Source: Wolfiporia cocos
Taxonomy: Eukaryota > Basidiomycota > Agaricomycetes > Polyporales > Phaeolaceae
Reading direction: 5' to 3'
Assembly: GCA_029448655.1 (NCBI GenBank)
Contig: JACCLO010000007.1
Location: 3,162,001-3,226,000, forward strand
DNA length: 64,000 nucleotides
In this document: piece after piece, positions 1 through 10,721 of the stretch
Position numbering within the stretch: the stretch's first letter is position 1
Layout: every line of letters begins with the position of its first letter
Program-made: the position numbers and the translations under genes
Notes under the pieces: generated by a model
The model's database searches: none
Seen by the model: the letters and a program-made list of their open reading frames with translations, nothing else
Told to the model about the DNA's origin: nothing

Positions 1-58
1 CGCCCAATGGTGCATGGCAGGCTTCAACGTTAAGGATTTGACTTTTCTGTGGTTTGAA

Positions 59-413
59 ATACAGCCCTTTGTATAATTGTTGTCACTCATCTGATGCAAC
101 AATTTTGAGCAGTATTTGTTCCGGACAAACTTCTCACGCCATCATATGTCATGCATATTGAATTTACTGGAGACATAGCTATGCAAATGTGCTAAGAGTT
201 GACAATAGTGCTCATAAAGTGCGTATCATTCAGTTTCTGCAAATAAATCTATGCAAGTGGCAAACAATGTGCACCTGGTGCACCTACGAGCATCTACTGC
301 TTGTCCAGAGGATGGACTGTTACACTCAGGTTGCATGTGAAGTTTGTCCAGAACAAATACTGCTCAAAATTGTTGCATCAGAGGAGTGACAACAATTATG
401 CAAACAACTGTAA
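59..413. repeat. MITE-like inverted repeat
   Basis: Two 60-bp arms, 74-133 and 339-398, are inverted copies with about two mismatches. Weaker complementarity extends outward to about 59 and 413, where both ends begin with TACAG. The roughly 205-bp spacer carries no convincing coding sequence; the 66-codon frame at 189-389 runs into the right arm. No target duplication could be fixed. A miniature DNA transposon is the simplest reading; a plain foldback repeat is the alternative. Confidence 0.5.
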
Positions 414-504
414 GCAATACAGAGGCACCACATTGGAGTTGAGCATATTGCTATCATGCATGTACAATCTTATATTGTAATTGCTGGACATTGTATCCAT
501 TAGG

Positions 505-590
505 GTCACCAGGCCGGGGCTCAATGGCTTGGCCCGGCTCGGCCTGAGACACAAGCCGGGCCCTGGGCCGTCTCAAGCTGTTGTGTAAAG
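505..590 (+). repeat. GC-rich dispersed repeat, left half (split by E1)
   Basis: A CCGGGC/GGCCCGG-rich stretch that resumes at 2422-2500 after element E1. The joined halves match the reverse complement of 7517-7660, an uninterrupted copy, and a related copy lies at 7985-8109. The class of the repeat is unknown. Confidence 0.6.
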
Positions 591-1158
591 TGTCACGGAT
601 CACCCTTGGGGGGTACCTGCATCCCTCTCATTGTATGTATGGGCGCTGCTGCACGCGCGCGCGCCCCTCTCATCATTGTTTCCTCCTCGTCGCGCCCTAG
701 ATACTCTCACATGATCACCTGACCCAGTAGGCGCGCGCTAGTCAGGCAGCGCACGTGCCAGGTACTCACATGATAGGTCACACTTAGGTACATCGTAGCG
801 TAACATAACGGTCACTAGTAGTTACGGCGCACGGGCCCGTACTTTAGGGTAGTTAGTTCCGCTCTCACATGCATGTATATAATGTACGTCAAGATGGGGC
901 TTATCCCCATCTTTGAGATTCTCATCTATGAGCTTCGGCTCCTTTCTTTCATCGTGCGTGATGCGTCTCTGCCCCGGGGGCCATATCTCGTCTCGCTCAT
1001 CTGTGTGCTAGTCAACGACGTTGGCATATACTAAGGGAATGTTCCATCCATTACTCTAAGCCTCTGTGCTCACCTCTCGTCGACGTGTACACCGGCTTGT
1101 CAGCCGCGTATGGACACCCCTGCTGCGCAGGTCCTCACAAACATGTAAGTTTGTGACA
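591..1158 (+). repeat. E1 5' LTR
   Basis: 568-bp direct terminal repeat, TGTCAC...GTGACA. It holds a TATA box at 876-882, a GATGGGG/CCCCATC hairpin at about 893-911, and the presumed transcript start at 910. Confidence 0.92.
876..920 (+). promoter_or_regulatory. E1 TATA box, predicted start and self-primer
   Basis: TATATAA at 876-882 lies 34 nt upstream of TCTTTGAGATT (910-920). That 11-mer is the exact reverse complement of 1160-1170 beside the 5' LTR. By analogy with Tf1 it would be the first 11 nt of the RNA, folding back to prime minus-strand DNA. Confidence 0.7.
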
Positions 1159-1159
1159 T

Positions 1160-1170
1160 AATCTCAAAGA
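1160..1170 (+). promoter_or_regulatory. E1 primer-binding site (self-priming type)
   Basis: AATCTCAAAGA starts one nucleotide after the LTR and pairs perfectly with 910-920. There is no TGG start as expected for tRNA priming. Confidence 0.72.
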
Positions 1171-1853
1171 TATCTTACCTCCCCTCCGGCGCCACCTGCG
1201 CTGGGGCCGAGGGTTCTCCACGTACAGGGTGCCATGGCAATGCGGCGGGGCAGCCGACGGTAGAAGCACCGTCGGTCCGTAGTCTTACGAGCCCCCACGA
1301 AGCATTACACCAGGCGAAGTACCCGTACGGAGTGAGTAATCAAAGTCCGCCCCCCTTTGAACAATGGGTAGCGGGGTCAACAGGTATAAGCCGCGTTCAG
1401 GGCCCGCCGCCGTCACCCCGTCAGGGAATGTACGTGCGTGTGGAGGCACAGTGCATCCTCGCCATACCCCTGGGCGGCAGGAGCCAAGTCAAGATCTCTG
1501 ACCTGTGGGTATGTGAAGGGGCCCGCAAGGGTTACCCAACCCCACGCCAACGGTCCCAGAGTGGCGAAAGTACAACACGGACTACCGCGACGACGATGCC
1601 GAGATTAGGCAGACGACGGTACACGGGGACAGGGGACCCCACTTAAAAACAACCCAGTCGCTTACACAACGAATACCGGTACGGTACCGAAATCGTCTCC
1701 TCCGCTCTCCCACCGGTGGACGGTCCACCTGCGCGGACGCTCCCCATCTTCCGTCAAGTAAGAATGGGCCGTGCATAAATAAAGACCAAGGGATGCAGCG
1801 CCGTAGAAGCTAGGTAGAAAGTCGGGACGACTTTTTTTGAAGAGGGGGGGTAA

Positions 1854-2421
1854 TGTCACGGATCACCCTTGGGGGGTACCTGCATCCCTCTCATTGTATG
1901 TATGGGCGCCGCTGCATGCGCGCGCGACCCTCTCATCATTGTTTCCTCCTCGTCGCGCCCTAGATACTCTCACATGACCACCTGACCCAGTAGGCGCGCG
2001 CTAGTCAGGCAGCGCGCGTGCCAGGTACTCACATGATAGGTCACACTTAGGTACATCATAGCGTAACATAACGGTCACTAGTAGTTACGGCGCACGGGCC
2101 CGTACTTTAGGGTAGTTAGTTCCGCTCTCACATGCATGTATATAATGTACGTCAAGATGGGGCTTATCCCCATCTTTGAGATTCTCGTCTATGAGCTTTG
2201 GCTCCTTTCTTTCATCGTGCGTGATGCGTCTCTGCCCCGGGGGCCATATCTCGTCTCGCTCGTCTGTGTGCTAGTCAACGATGTCGGCATATACTAAGGG
2301 AATGTTCCATCCATTACTCTAAGCCTCTGTGCTCACCTCTCGTTGACGCGTACACCGGCTTGTCAGCCGCGTATGGACACCCCTGCTGCGCAGGTCCTCA
2401 CAAACATGTAAGTTTGTGACA
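1854..2421 (+). repeat. E1 3' LTR
   Basis: 568-bp copy of the 5' LTR, preceded by a purine tract and followed by the TAAAG target duplication. Confidence 0.92.
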
Positions 2422-2516
2422 TAAAGCCCGGCTTGGCCCGCCCCGAGAAGGGCCTGGCTCAGCTCGGCTCACAGCCCAAAGCCGGGCCTGGCACATCGCT
2501 AGAGCTAGTGCACTGA

Positions 2517-2783
2517 CACCGGGGGTATTATCTAATGACTTTGTCGGAAACATGTTGGTATCATTTGAATAAGTGATCAAATGCCAACATAATGCATTGG
2601 TTGATAACATCGTGAGAAACACATGACCTCAGCTAACCATTGGCTGTGTAAAGATCCAGACACTGGGGGCATTATCTAATGAAGATATTATATAAGCAAT
2701 CAATGCATTATGTCCGCATTTGATCACTTATTCAAATGATACCAGCATGTTTCCGACAAAGTCATTAGATAATGCCCCCGGTG
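2517..2783. mobile_element. MITE with about 90-bp terminal inverted repeats
   Basis: Starts CACCGGGGG and ends CCCCCGGTG, with long, slightly diverged inverted arms of about 90 bp and a possible 3-bp duplication TGA (2514-2516, 2784-2786). No coding capacity. The spacer repeats the motif GGGGGCATTATCTAATGAA near 2656-2674, as if part of another terminus had been captured internally. The superfamily cannot be set from the termini alone. Confidence 0.75.
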
Positions 2784-3072
2784 TGACAGTTCCTGACACA
2801 AGGCAGTGGCAGCCCGCTGTCTCTGAATCATGACAAACTGATGATTTGAATAGTGTATCTGAACTAGTTATGTGTCTTACAGAATGTACAGTGCAGTGAT
2901 GATATGAGATTTGGACAATCTGGTGGCTGCTGCACAAATGCAAAGATGTCAAGACATAATTCACATGCTTTGCTTATCCTCTCATTTGGTGGAAGGTAAG
3001 ATCAGATTTATGTTTATGCTATATATCATCCCACATAGTGATTGCATCATGCATTAGACTCATGCATACAAG

Positions 3073-3310
3073 TGTCACAGGCAAGACGTGACTCATGCTT
3101 AAACTCACACTAAGTGCTTCTAAAGCACCCTCTCTACAATCACCTATGCTCACTACACAGTGCCATTACTGGCAGCTAGGATATATATGTATAAACGCTA
3201 TGATAATATATATAGGGGGTAGAGCACATGGTTCAGACCTCATTCTGAACTTGGCACTCTTCCGCCCGCCTCACCCCAGTTAGCTCTGTGGGCTATAGGT
3301 GGTATTGTCA
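3073..3310 (+). repeat. EA 5' LTR
   Basis: 238-bp terminal repeat TGTCAC...TTGTCA, matched by 5982-6001 plus 6551-6768. Confidence 0.88.
3207..3252 (+). promoter_or_regulatory. EA TATA box and self-primer
   Basis: TATATATA at 3207-3214, then 35 nt to ATTCTGAACTT (3242-3252), the exact complement of the 11 nt at 3312-3322. Confidence 0.68.
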
Positions 3311-3311
3311 T

Positions 3312-3322
3312 AAGTTCAGAAT
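3312..3322 (+). promoter_or_regulatory. EA primer-binding site (self-priming type)
   Basis: AAGTTCAGAAT one base after the 5' LTR, perfectly complementary to 3242-3252. Confidence 0.7.
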
Positions 3323-3549
3323 CCACCACCATCTGGGCTGCTGGTCTAAACCTGAGGCTACTGCAGAGATAAGCTCCCATGTTACCTTCTTGCATGACAG
3401 GGATAAGACGCTGACATGGCACCCTCATCGCTACAACCTATGGCAGTAGACTCCCGCCTACGACACAACAGCATTTTCCTTGACACACAAGGCAGCTCAT
3501 TGGACGAGCAACAGCAGAAGACTCCTGCTTACAGAAACACAACAGCGCA

Positions 3550-3728
3550 TGTTGGTGGAATAGCCGGAGGCGAGCGGTTAAGTGAGCTGCACCACCTGCC
3601 CTGATGTTAGTGATGGAATAAAAGGGGAATGTACTGGTGTAGCGTATCTTTGCTTGTTTGTACCTAAATTCCGAGTGGTAGTCAGTAATTGACATGGCTG
3701 GCCGGACTTTAGCCACCATTTGTCAACA
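3550..3728 (+). repeat. Miniature element 5' terminal repeat
   Basis: 179 bp, about 90% identical by eye to 4372-4550. Most differences are C/T or G/A. Confidence 0.78.
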
Positions 3729-4371
3729 CAAATGAGCCATGACTTACCCTGGCACTCTCTCATTTTACTTGGGGCTCTCATTGCTCGATCTGGGGCCAAC
3801 CTTCTCCGATATCACCACAGCTGGGGTTCTGCCACTGGGCCGTTCAAGGCAAAAGCACAAGGGCGTGGCAGGATGGGTGGGGAGGAGGCAGAGGTCGAGG
3901 GGGCACTGGTGAGGGGAGTTGCGCCAGTGCAGGAGAGTGGAGAGGGAGGGAGGTGGGCTATCCCAGCCCGGGCAGAGATGTGAGTGCAAGCCACGTGGGA
4001 GGACCGGGACTCACCTCAAGGGGTCCTCGGGTGAGGCTGGGTCAGGTGAGGCCAACGGCACACAAGAGCATGCACGAAGGGAGGGGCCGGATAGGGGCGG
4101 AGCACAGGGACACAGGAGCCGAGGTGGGGGTGTGCTGTGAGCCAGGCTGCAGATCGAGCAGCGAGATTGCACGGTGGCCGAGGCGAGGTGGTGGTGCGAC
4201 TGGGCTGGGTTGGGCAGCGAAATGCACAGGTGGTTACGGCAACATGAGCTGGGCAGCTGGATGGAATCGTGGGCGGAGCGTGCAGGCGGGATGCGGAATA
4301 GGGCGCTGGGTAGCGGGGCACACGGACACTGGCTGCGGGAGGGCGTGCAGGGCGGCTAGCTTGAGGGGGCA

Positions 4372-4550
4372 TGTTGGCGGAATAGCCAGAGGCACGTGGT
4401 TAAGCAAGCTGTGCTGCCTGCCCTGATTTTAGCGACGGAATAAAAGGGGAATGTACTGGTGTAGCATATCTTCGCTCGTTTGTACCTAAATCCCGAGTGG
4501 TAGTCAGTAATTGATGTGGCTGGCTGGACTTTGGCCACCGTTTGTCAACA
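4372..4550 (+). repeat. Miniature element 3' terminal repeat
   Basis: 179-bp partner of 3550-3728, ending at CAACA. Confidence 0.78.
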
Positions 4551-5981
4551 GCGTGCCCAACACACAACCCTGGGCAGTACCCACTTACATAAAAAAGGAA
4601 TACAAAACTGACAAAATAGAAAAAAAACCTACTATACACCACAGATGTGCCGGTTGGATGTGATCAGCATTACAACATGCCAGTCACGCTGTGACCAACA
4701 CACACTATGCCAATGTTGCCTCACTGCACATCAATACACTGGCGCCCCACTCCATACTTAGTCAGCAAAGGGAGCACACCAATGCGACCCGCCCTCACAG
4801 GCCCAGCGCACACCCACATACTGCCCACCTTCGCTGCAAAGTGTCGACGGCGTGTGCCTCACTACAACATAAGCAAGATGACACACCACCACCAGCATGG
4901 AACGCTACACCACCACCAGCATGGAATGCCACGCCGCTATGCACGGACTCATGACACCAAAAGGCATACACATGAGATGGGGCTGTGTGCCCACTGCGCC
5001 TATGCAAGAGGCCTTGGGCCATACATTTATGCACACCACGAACTGTCTCATGAACACCACACTGGCCACGTACAAGGCCACTTACAGCGCAGTACACAAA
5101 CCGCACACGTGCACACGCTAATACCCCAGCACAAAGGGGAACACCACTCACAAAGACAAGCCTGGCCTATTACAACAGTGTGGCGATGGTGAAGACGACA
5201 CTGGATGGAGGTATCTACCACCACCAGACACATGCTAAATGGGGGTACATCCACCCCATCCCTCACACTCTTTCGCTGGCAAAACCCTGGCACACAACTA
5301 TGTTCAACCACCGACCAATGCTACATGCCAACAGTTCACCACCCTGGCAGGGGACATAACCTACACAAAAAACACAGAAAATTGAAACCTGCCCACCACC
5401 CCAGTCAAAACACCATCCCAGGAGTGTCCTGGTCTGTTGAGGATGACATAATGGGCTGGGGGTAGGGTTGGAGGAAGGAACTGATGACCCAAGACAAGCA
5501 AAGCCCAAGAGACAAGGGCATAGCACAATGACGACTGAGGGAAGACTGAGGAGGGAAGCCTGAGGTACGACAATGAGGAAGGGGACCAACCAAGGAGGCC
5601 GGACTGAGGGTGAATGATGACACATACCGAGCGAGGAGCTCACACATAGACCCGCTGACAAGGTGGGCTGAAGACTATGACTTTTTTTCCTGCCCTACCG
5701 CCCCCATTGACTCACCTCTCGCTGCGCAGATGCATTGCTAGAGATGGGGGTGCACAACACAAAAATCACATTACAGACACTTCTACAGACCGGCAGTAGT
5801 CTCCCCCCACCCTACAATATTTCTTTTACAGGTCGACAATAGTTTCCCGCTGCCCTACACACTTTGTGTACAGACTCATGCTTATGCTGACAGTACAGCC
5901 CCACCTACATACATACAAAAAACACAAGAAAATATAGGATAAGAATTTAGCGTCGAGACGACACACTAGAGATGGGGGTGA
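4551..5981. other. Interior of EA without recognisable genes
   Basis: Rich in CA/CAC, with a short duplicated CACCACCAGCATGGAA block near 4889-4925. The open frames (for example 4707-5192) are His/Thr/Pro-rich with no domain I recognise, so I treat them as non-coding filler. Confidence 0.6.
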
Positions 5982-6768
5982 TGTCATGGGCAAAATGTGA
6001 CTGTTACAGATTGAATATCCATTCAGCTGAATTAACTAAGTCGAGTTACTCAGCATATCAAGTAGCACACTACTTGTTGGACTCAGCAGAGTCAGAGTGT
6101 TGATATACAAGCTGCAGGCTTAATTTGCTTAGGCCTTTGAGAACGAGTATAAGATCCTTGTAATTCAACAAGGTCAAGCTGAGGAACTCGACCGGTATTT
6201 ACATCAGGTTATATACTGCAATCCTATAAATGGGGTCATAGTGTCCGTGGTACTGCTACCAGTAAGTCCATAAGGCTAGCATGCTAGTAAGACAAATACG
6301 AAGTGTTGCAGTTGAGCGCAACAAGAGGTGAAATGTAGGAATCCTCTGGTTAGACAGATGTTATCAACTAGAACCTGATATGGTGCAAGACTATGGGCAT
6401 AGGGTTGTTGTACATGAAACGAGGACCACCGGTTGAGTGGGGTCCCCTAGAACAGAGCACGCGATGAAGCGGTTGAACGCTAAGTCCCTCTCTCTAGTGA
6501 GGTGTTGGAAAAAGATATTCAAGCGTACCAGCACAGACCGTAGCAGTGACTCATGCTTAAACTCACACTAAGTGCTTCTAAAGCACCCTCTCTACGATCA
6601 CCTACACTCACTACACAGTGCCATTACCGGTGGCTAGGATATATATGTATAAATGCTACGATAATATATATAGGGGGTAGAGCACATGGTTCAGACCTCA
6701 TTCTGAACTTGGCACTCTTCTGCCTGCCTCACCCCAGTTAGCTCTGTGGGCTATGGGTGGTCTTGTCA
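5982..6768 (+). repeat. EA 3' LTR, interrupted
   Basis: The LTR runs 5982-6001 and 6551-6768 around the solo LTR at 6002-6545 and its GTGAC duplication. The same sequence is uninterrupted in the 5' LTR near 3087-3095, giving an empty-site control. Confidence 0.88.
6002..6545 (-). mobile_element. Solo LTR (E5-related family C)
   Basis: 544 bp, TGTTACAG...CCGTAGCA, with perfect target duplication GTGAC (5997-6001, 6546-6550). Orientation is inferred from E5: the CAACAAGGTC-type core near 6167 is the reverse of the E5 self-primer, so the parent element read on the minus strand. Probably formed by LTR-LTR recombination. Confidence 0.85.
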
Positions 6769-6773
6769 ACAAG

Positions 6774-7140
6774 TTTCCCACCACCTCACATATTGTGTGC
6801 AATTCTTAAGCCATTCCTGCTACTAGTGTGGTTGTTGAATGTTGAACACCGATTTCTTCCTCATGTCAGCCAAGTGCTGGAACCTGTAGCATGTCGTTAA
6901 AGGAAGAGACAATCTCCATAGCCATATGGGTGAAGCAATGGCTATGCCAAGATGTCTAAAAAGCCTACTGTCCAAAACACCATGTAAACTGTGTATATAC
7001 TATGTATATACACCATATACCATATATTTACCAATTTCTGTATATGTATATTATATGGTTGGAGCCTTATTCTGAAGGCATGTGAGGGACACTATGCAAC
7101 CTACTTACCAATGGGCAGCTTTTCACATAGTATGTGAAAC
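6774..7140. other. AT-rich intergenic sequence
   Basis: No coding sequence or known repeat seen. TATA-rich around 6990-7050. Confidence 0.5.
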
Positions 7141-7467
7141 AAATAGAAAGAATATGAAAGAATGCAGGTGGACCAAGGTGTCGAAAGCTGTGGGCTCTAC
7201 CAAGGTGTGGTATTGAGATTAAGCATCAATAGTGATGGAGTTAGTGCCAAAAAAGTGAGGACATTAGTGTGGAGAGGGATATGGAATGCCAGAGCACCCT
7301 ATGTGCAAGGATTAGGGACTGAACAGAAGTACTAAAGTGCATGTGGCTTAGATGCATGAAGGAGCTGCCACCACTAAGCAGTGTGATGGGGAGGTGATGC
7401 ACCTTGCATGGATTAACACACCTGAATGATATACAATTGATCAGAGCATCTAATACATACCATCACC
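7141..7467 (+). repeat. Decayed copy of the 48738-49076 sequence
   Basis: Aligns along its length with 48738-49076. Differences are dominated by CG in the latter becoming TG or CA here (for example AGGCGT versus AGGTGT), the footprint of CpG deamination. Confidence 0.7.
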
Positions 7468-7516
7468 CACATAGGTGGCAGATGGAGTGGGCCAATGAGG
7501 GTTGTGGTGCCCACAT

Positions 7517-7660
7517 CTAGTGATGTGCCAGCCTGGCTTGAGGCTGGGGCCAGGCTGGGCCAAGCCAGACTTTACAACATGGCTTGAGATGGCCCAGGGC
7601 CCGGCTTGTATCTCAGGCCAAGCTGGGCCAAGCCGTTGAGCCCTGGCCTGGTGACCTTAA
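7517..7660 (-). repeat. GC-rich dispersed repeat, uninterrupted copy
   Basis: The reverse complement matches 505-590 joined to 2422-2500 and contains TAAAG once. It is therefore the paralogous empty site for E1. Confidence 0.7.
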
Positions 7661-7984
7661 CGGCTATAGTGTTTGGTAACTACAATATAAGATTTTAGAG
7701 GATAGTAGTATGCTTAACTAAACTATAGTACATATATGCTGTTCATTTTAGACTACATAAAAGGCTGATAAGTCATGTCCTTAATGTTGAAGCCTGCCAC
7801 TCACCATTGGGCACCTATACAATACCTCATATGGCAGGTGCACTACTGAATGCCCTGCCAGTGGAAGGTTATTTTGACACTTAATCCTACTATTAATTGT
7901 AGGTCTCAATGTTCCATTCCATCAAGAAACAGTTGACAATTGTGTATTTCAAACTTTTGAAGCTAAAGTGATGACTATGCTAGC

Positions 7985-8109
7985 AGTGATGAGCCCCGGC
8001 TTGGCCCCAGGCCAGGCCAAGCCATGAGCCATCAGTGAGGGCCCAGGCTGAAGTTTTGAAAAGCCAAGGCCATCCAAAGCCAGGCCAAAGCCAGGCTGGG
8101 CTGGGCCTG
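7985..8109 (+). repeat. GC-rich dispersed repeat, diverged copy
   Basis: GGCCAGGCC/AAGCCAGGC-rich block like 505-590, ending where an LTR starts at 8110. Confidence 0.5.
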
Positions 8110-9318
8110 TGTTATGGTCTATGCACATATTACTGATTTTCTCTGATGCCTCACTGTATGACAAGGCTTTCTGTTATGGGTTGTATACCCATTCGCTATA
8201 TTCGAGTTGTGAATATAAATCTTCTGCAACAAGTCCTGCAGATGTGTGCAAGGCCCATCTTCGTATAAGCCTTCAGGTCCTAGGTCAACGATCTTAGGAG
8301 TTCGTTGGATATTCAATACACATTAGAGAATATAATCTGTTTCAAGAGCAAGTCTGTATTATGAGACTTGCCTAAGTCTGAGAAGCTAGTGTGCACTTTG
8401 AGGATTTAGTCATTTCAGAGCTTGTTGGATACTGAGCATAGCTTCCTACATTTGAGAATGGGTATAAGACTTCTTGTTTATACAACAAGGTCGAGCTGAA
8501 GAGCCTCGACACTAGTTACATGAGTTTATATACTACACAAGGTTTTAATAGTCTTGTCAGTCCCAGATGTCACCACTACCATCTACGCTATAGTCTGAAA
8601 TGTATGATAGGTATGTAGTGATATATCTGAAGCAATAGATAGTAATGATATGGCAGTTGAATGCCATCTGTCAATCGGCAAATGATAAAGATGAAACAGG
8701 GCAGAGTTGGATCTGCTGGTCTGTGTCAGACCCTATATGCTAGTACAACCAGGGTTAAGCCCAGTAGAGTCACAAGTAGCCAGGGGGGTTGGTTGTGCAA
8801 CAGGTCCCTGTATCATATTCACCCAATGGTGAGTTCTGCGAGTGTTCAAAAAATAAAACAACCATAACACTTAGTGTTCAACCACCTCACTGCATGCTTT
8901 ATTCTAGAAACCTCTGTCCAACTGGGGACCCTCATTTCATGTCCAATGCCCTATGCCCATATGTTTCAGTCATATCATGTTCTAGCCTGTATTCTGTGTC
9001 TAACCACAGGGGTTCTTATGTCTCAGCCTCTGTTGCACTTAACTGCAACATTCTTATCTGTCAAGATAGCCTACTAGCCTTATGGATGTAGTAGCAGCAG
9101 CACCGAGGACACTGTGACCCCAGTTGATAGGTAGTGGTATATAATCTGATGTATATACTGGCTGAGTTCCTTAGCTCGACCTTGTTGAAATTACAAGGAT
9201 CCTACACTCATTCTCAAACTTAGGAAACTAAGCTCCAACTTGTATATCAAGACTCTGACTCTCCAGTACCAACCATGGAGATTGCAAGTAGTGTGCTACT
9301 TGACCTGCTAAGTAACTC
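8110..9318 (+). mobile_element. Family C LTR, interrupted and truncated
   Basis: The left part 8110-8171 and the right part 8870-9318 align with the solo LTR at 58249-58790 and are split by another LTR (8172-8869). A TATA box near 9143 and AGCTCGACCTT at 9173-9183 mark the promoter and self-primer region. The 3' end is lost at about 9318, where sequence beginning TGTCACAG takes over. Confidence 0.65.
8172..8869 (-). mobile_element. Solo LTR of the E5 family inserted in a family C LTR
   Basis: About 698 bp, TGTTATGGG...CCATAACA, a CpG-depleted relative of the 708-bp E5 LTR. Flanks CTTTC and CTTAG are a likely decayed target duplication, because the uninterrupted family C copy has CTTAG here. 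Confidence 0.7.
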
Positions 9319-9759
9319 ATGTCACAGTATGACATATACTGTGCAGATGATGAAGCTGGGAACCTATATCTACCCTGGGATATGCAAGAGGCATGATCCC
9401 CTGAGGGCACAAGTCCTATGTAGGAGGCATGATGTTGAGTGCTGATGCTGACAAAACCAGTCTAGCCCATCATAGAGAAGGAGGCAGGCCACATGCAGGA
9501 AGTAGTCATGAAAGGCATACAAACATATGCATTGACAAAAGAATACTAGTCATGAGTGTCCCTCCCTCAGCTTCAATCTCATCACATTACCTTGTGACTA
9601 CTCCCTCGTGTCACTTGCCACCTGTTTAGTCAGCAACCCAGCACTCCTACCAGCCTGCGACAGCAAGCTTAGCAATCAGTAAGTCTTTGTTTGTGTTTAG
9701 TGGCTGAGTGGTCAGCTTTTGTGATACAGTGGTTGACTGGCCATTCCAGGTATGGTGAC
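9319..9759. other. Intergenic sequence
   Basis: No gene, RNA or clear repeat boundary seen, apart from a TGTCACAG start at 9319 that could be an LTR edge without a visible partner. Confidence 0.4.
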
Positions 9760-10166
9760 TGAATGGGCTCATAGAACCTCCACCACATCGCCAACCACAT
9801 TGCAAAACCATGCATCCGGTGCACCTCCACTAACATCACCCAACAAACCATGAGGTCATGACTCACCATATGCACCAACTGACTGTCTGAAACCCTCAGA
9901 ACCATTTCTGCCCATGCCCTTGACATTTTTGCTGTGTCATGTGCATTCTTTTTCTTCTCCAATCACTCTGCCTGCTTCACTGCTGACAAATCCAACAGCG
10001 GTTGCCCCTCAATCATGACAACATCCCACAGGTCCTGCCAAATCAATTTGGCCTCTATGCAAATAAACCATTTAATGTAGTTCCCCTCTTCTAGTAGGGG
10101 AAACTTCAAGATATTCTCTGCTGGAACTGACATGCTGCCCAGGCTGACGAGGATGTGTGAGGACAA
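9760..10166 (-). pseudogene. Ty1/copia gag relic
   Basis: One minus-strand frame reads a copia-type gag start (FPLLEEGNYIKWF, then WQDLWDVV). It continues past a TGA at 9963-9965 with WAEMVLRVSDSQLVH and EVHRMHGFA, which match the UBN2-type gag core. There is no zinc knuckle and no pol, and similarity fades near 9770. The stop is in the class expected from CGA or TGG decay. No LTRs could be linked to it. Confidence 0.6.
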
Positions 10167-10348
10167 GAATGAGTAGAAGACAGGTAAGTTGAACAGTGAT
10201 TGTGAGACATTGTGATACTGAGATCAGCCATGAAGTATGGGGTGTGTCTGTGTCAAAATTTACAGGAAGGCACCCACTCGTGAGGCTACACACTCCCTTT
10301 TGGACTCCAGGGACTTCATCTGGATAGATTTAAATGCATGGCATGGGT

Positions 10349-10721
10349 TGACACAAGCAACACTTCAAGCAACTACTCAGGGGATTGTTACTCGCGTTTC
10401 AGCGCAATCCTAGTCTGAGGCTACTCAAGGCGTATAAGGCCAAGACGAGTCTGGGGTGCTACCCTGCTCGTCGGCCCGTATATATGCTATTCTACTGTTT
10501 GTACATTGTTTGGCTACTGTATAGTTATTACGTAAGCTGAGAGTCCGATACTATGGTAAACCCTATAATGGGTGTAGGTACACGGCACAGAGTGTCCGGG
10601 GGGCTGGCAGCACGTGATAGGGTGCTCGGGGTCTTGCACGTGACTACTTAGGCGCGCGCTTAGATAAGATAAGGGTTTAGGCTCTAGTCACTGGCTAGGT
10701 GAAAGAAATCGGCTTGTGACA
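10349..10721 (-). repeat. E2 3' LTR
   Basis: On the minus strand TGTCAC...GTGTCA, 373 bp. The gag-pol stop codon (10684-10686) lies inside it. Confidence 0.93.

Larger units (their letters stand above)
591..2421 (+). mobile_element. E1: non-autonomous LTR retrotransposon
   Basis: A complete element with two 568-bp LTRs (591-1158 and 1854-2421), a 695-bp interior and a perfect 5-bp target duplication TAAAG (586-590 and 2422-2426). The LTRs begin TGTCAC and end GTGACA. A purine tract (AGAGGGGGGG, about 1841-1850) precedes the 3' LTR. The interior lacks gag, protease, reverse transcriptase or integrase motifs, so the enzymes must have come from an autonomous relative. An 8-bp-stem hairpin sits at 1254-1275 and may be a packaging signal (inference). 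The LTRs differ at a dozen or so sites, mostly transitions at CpG, so the insertion is not very recent. Confidence 0.92.
3550..4550 (+). mobile_element. Miniature LTR element (TRIM-like), nested in EA
   Basis: A 1001-bp unit with two 179-bp direct repeats, 3550-3728 and 4372-4550, which begin TGTTGG and end GTCAACA. A short purine tract (GAGGGGGC) precedes the second repeat. The flanks GCGCA (3545-3549) and GCGTG (4551-4555) may be a decayed 5-bp duplication. The 643-bp interior is purine-rich with no recognisable domain. Unlike the other elements I found no 11-nt self-primer match. The size fits terminal-repeat retrotransposons in miniature. Confidence 0.75.
3073..6768 (+). mobile_element. 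EA: large non-autonomous LTR retrotransposon (LARD-like)
   Basis: The 238-bp LTRs are 3073-3310 and 5982-6768; the second is interrupted by a solo LTR plus its 5-bp duplication, and removing these restores 238 bp. The target duplication ACAAG is at 3068-3072 and 6769-6773. A purine tract (GAGATGGGGGTGA) precedes the 3' LTR and is duplicated near 5736-5750. Once the nested 1-kb element at 3550-4550 is removed, the interior is about 1.7 kb and shows no retroviral domain. LTR ends and primer region resemble E3 (both end TTGTCA followed by TAAGTTCAGA), so EA is probably a dependent relative of the E3 family. Confidence 0.88.

Noticed and set aside
3953..4426. 157-codon frame in the miniature element
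   Set aside because: Gly/Arg-rich translation of purine-rich DNA that runs into the 3' terminal repeat; no domain.
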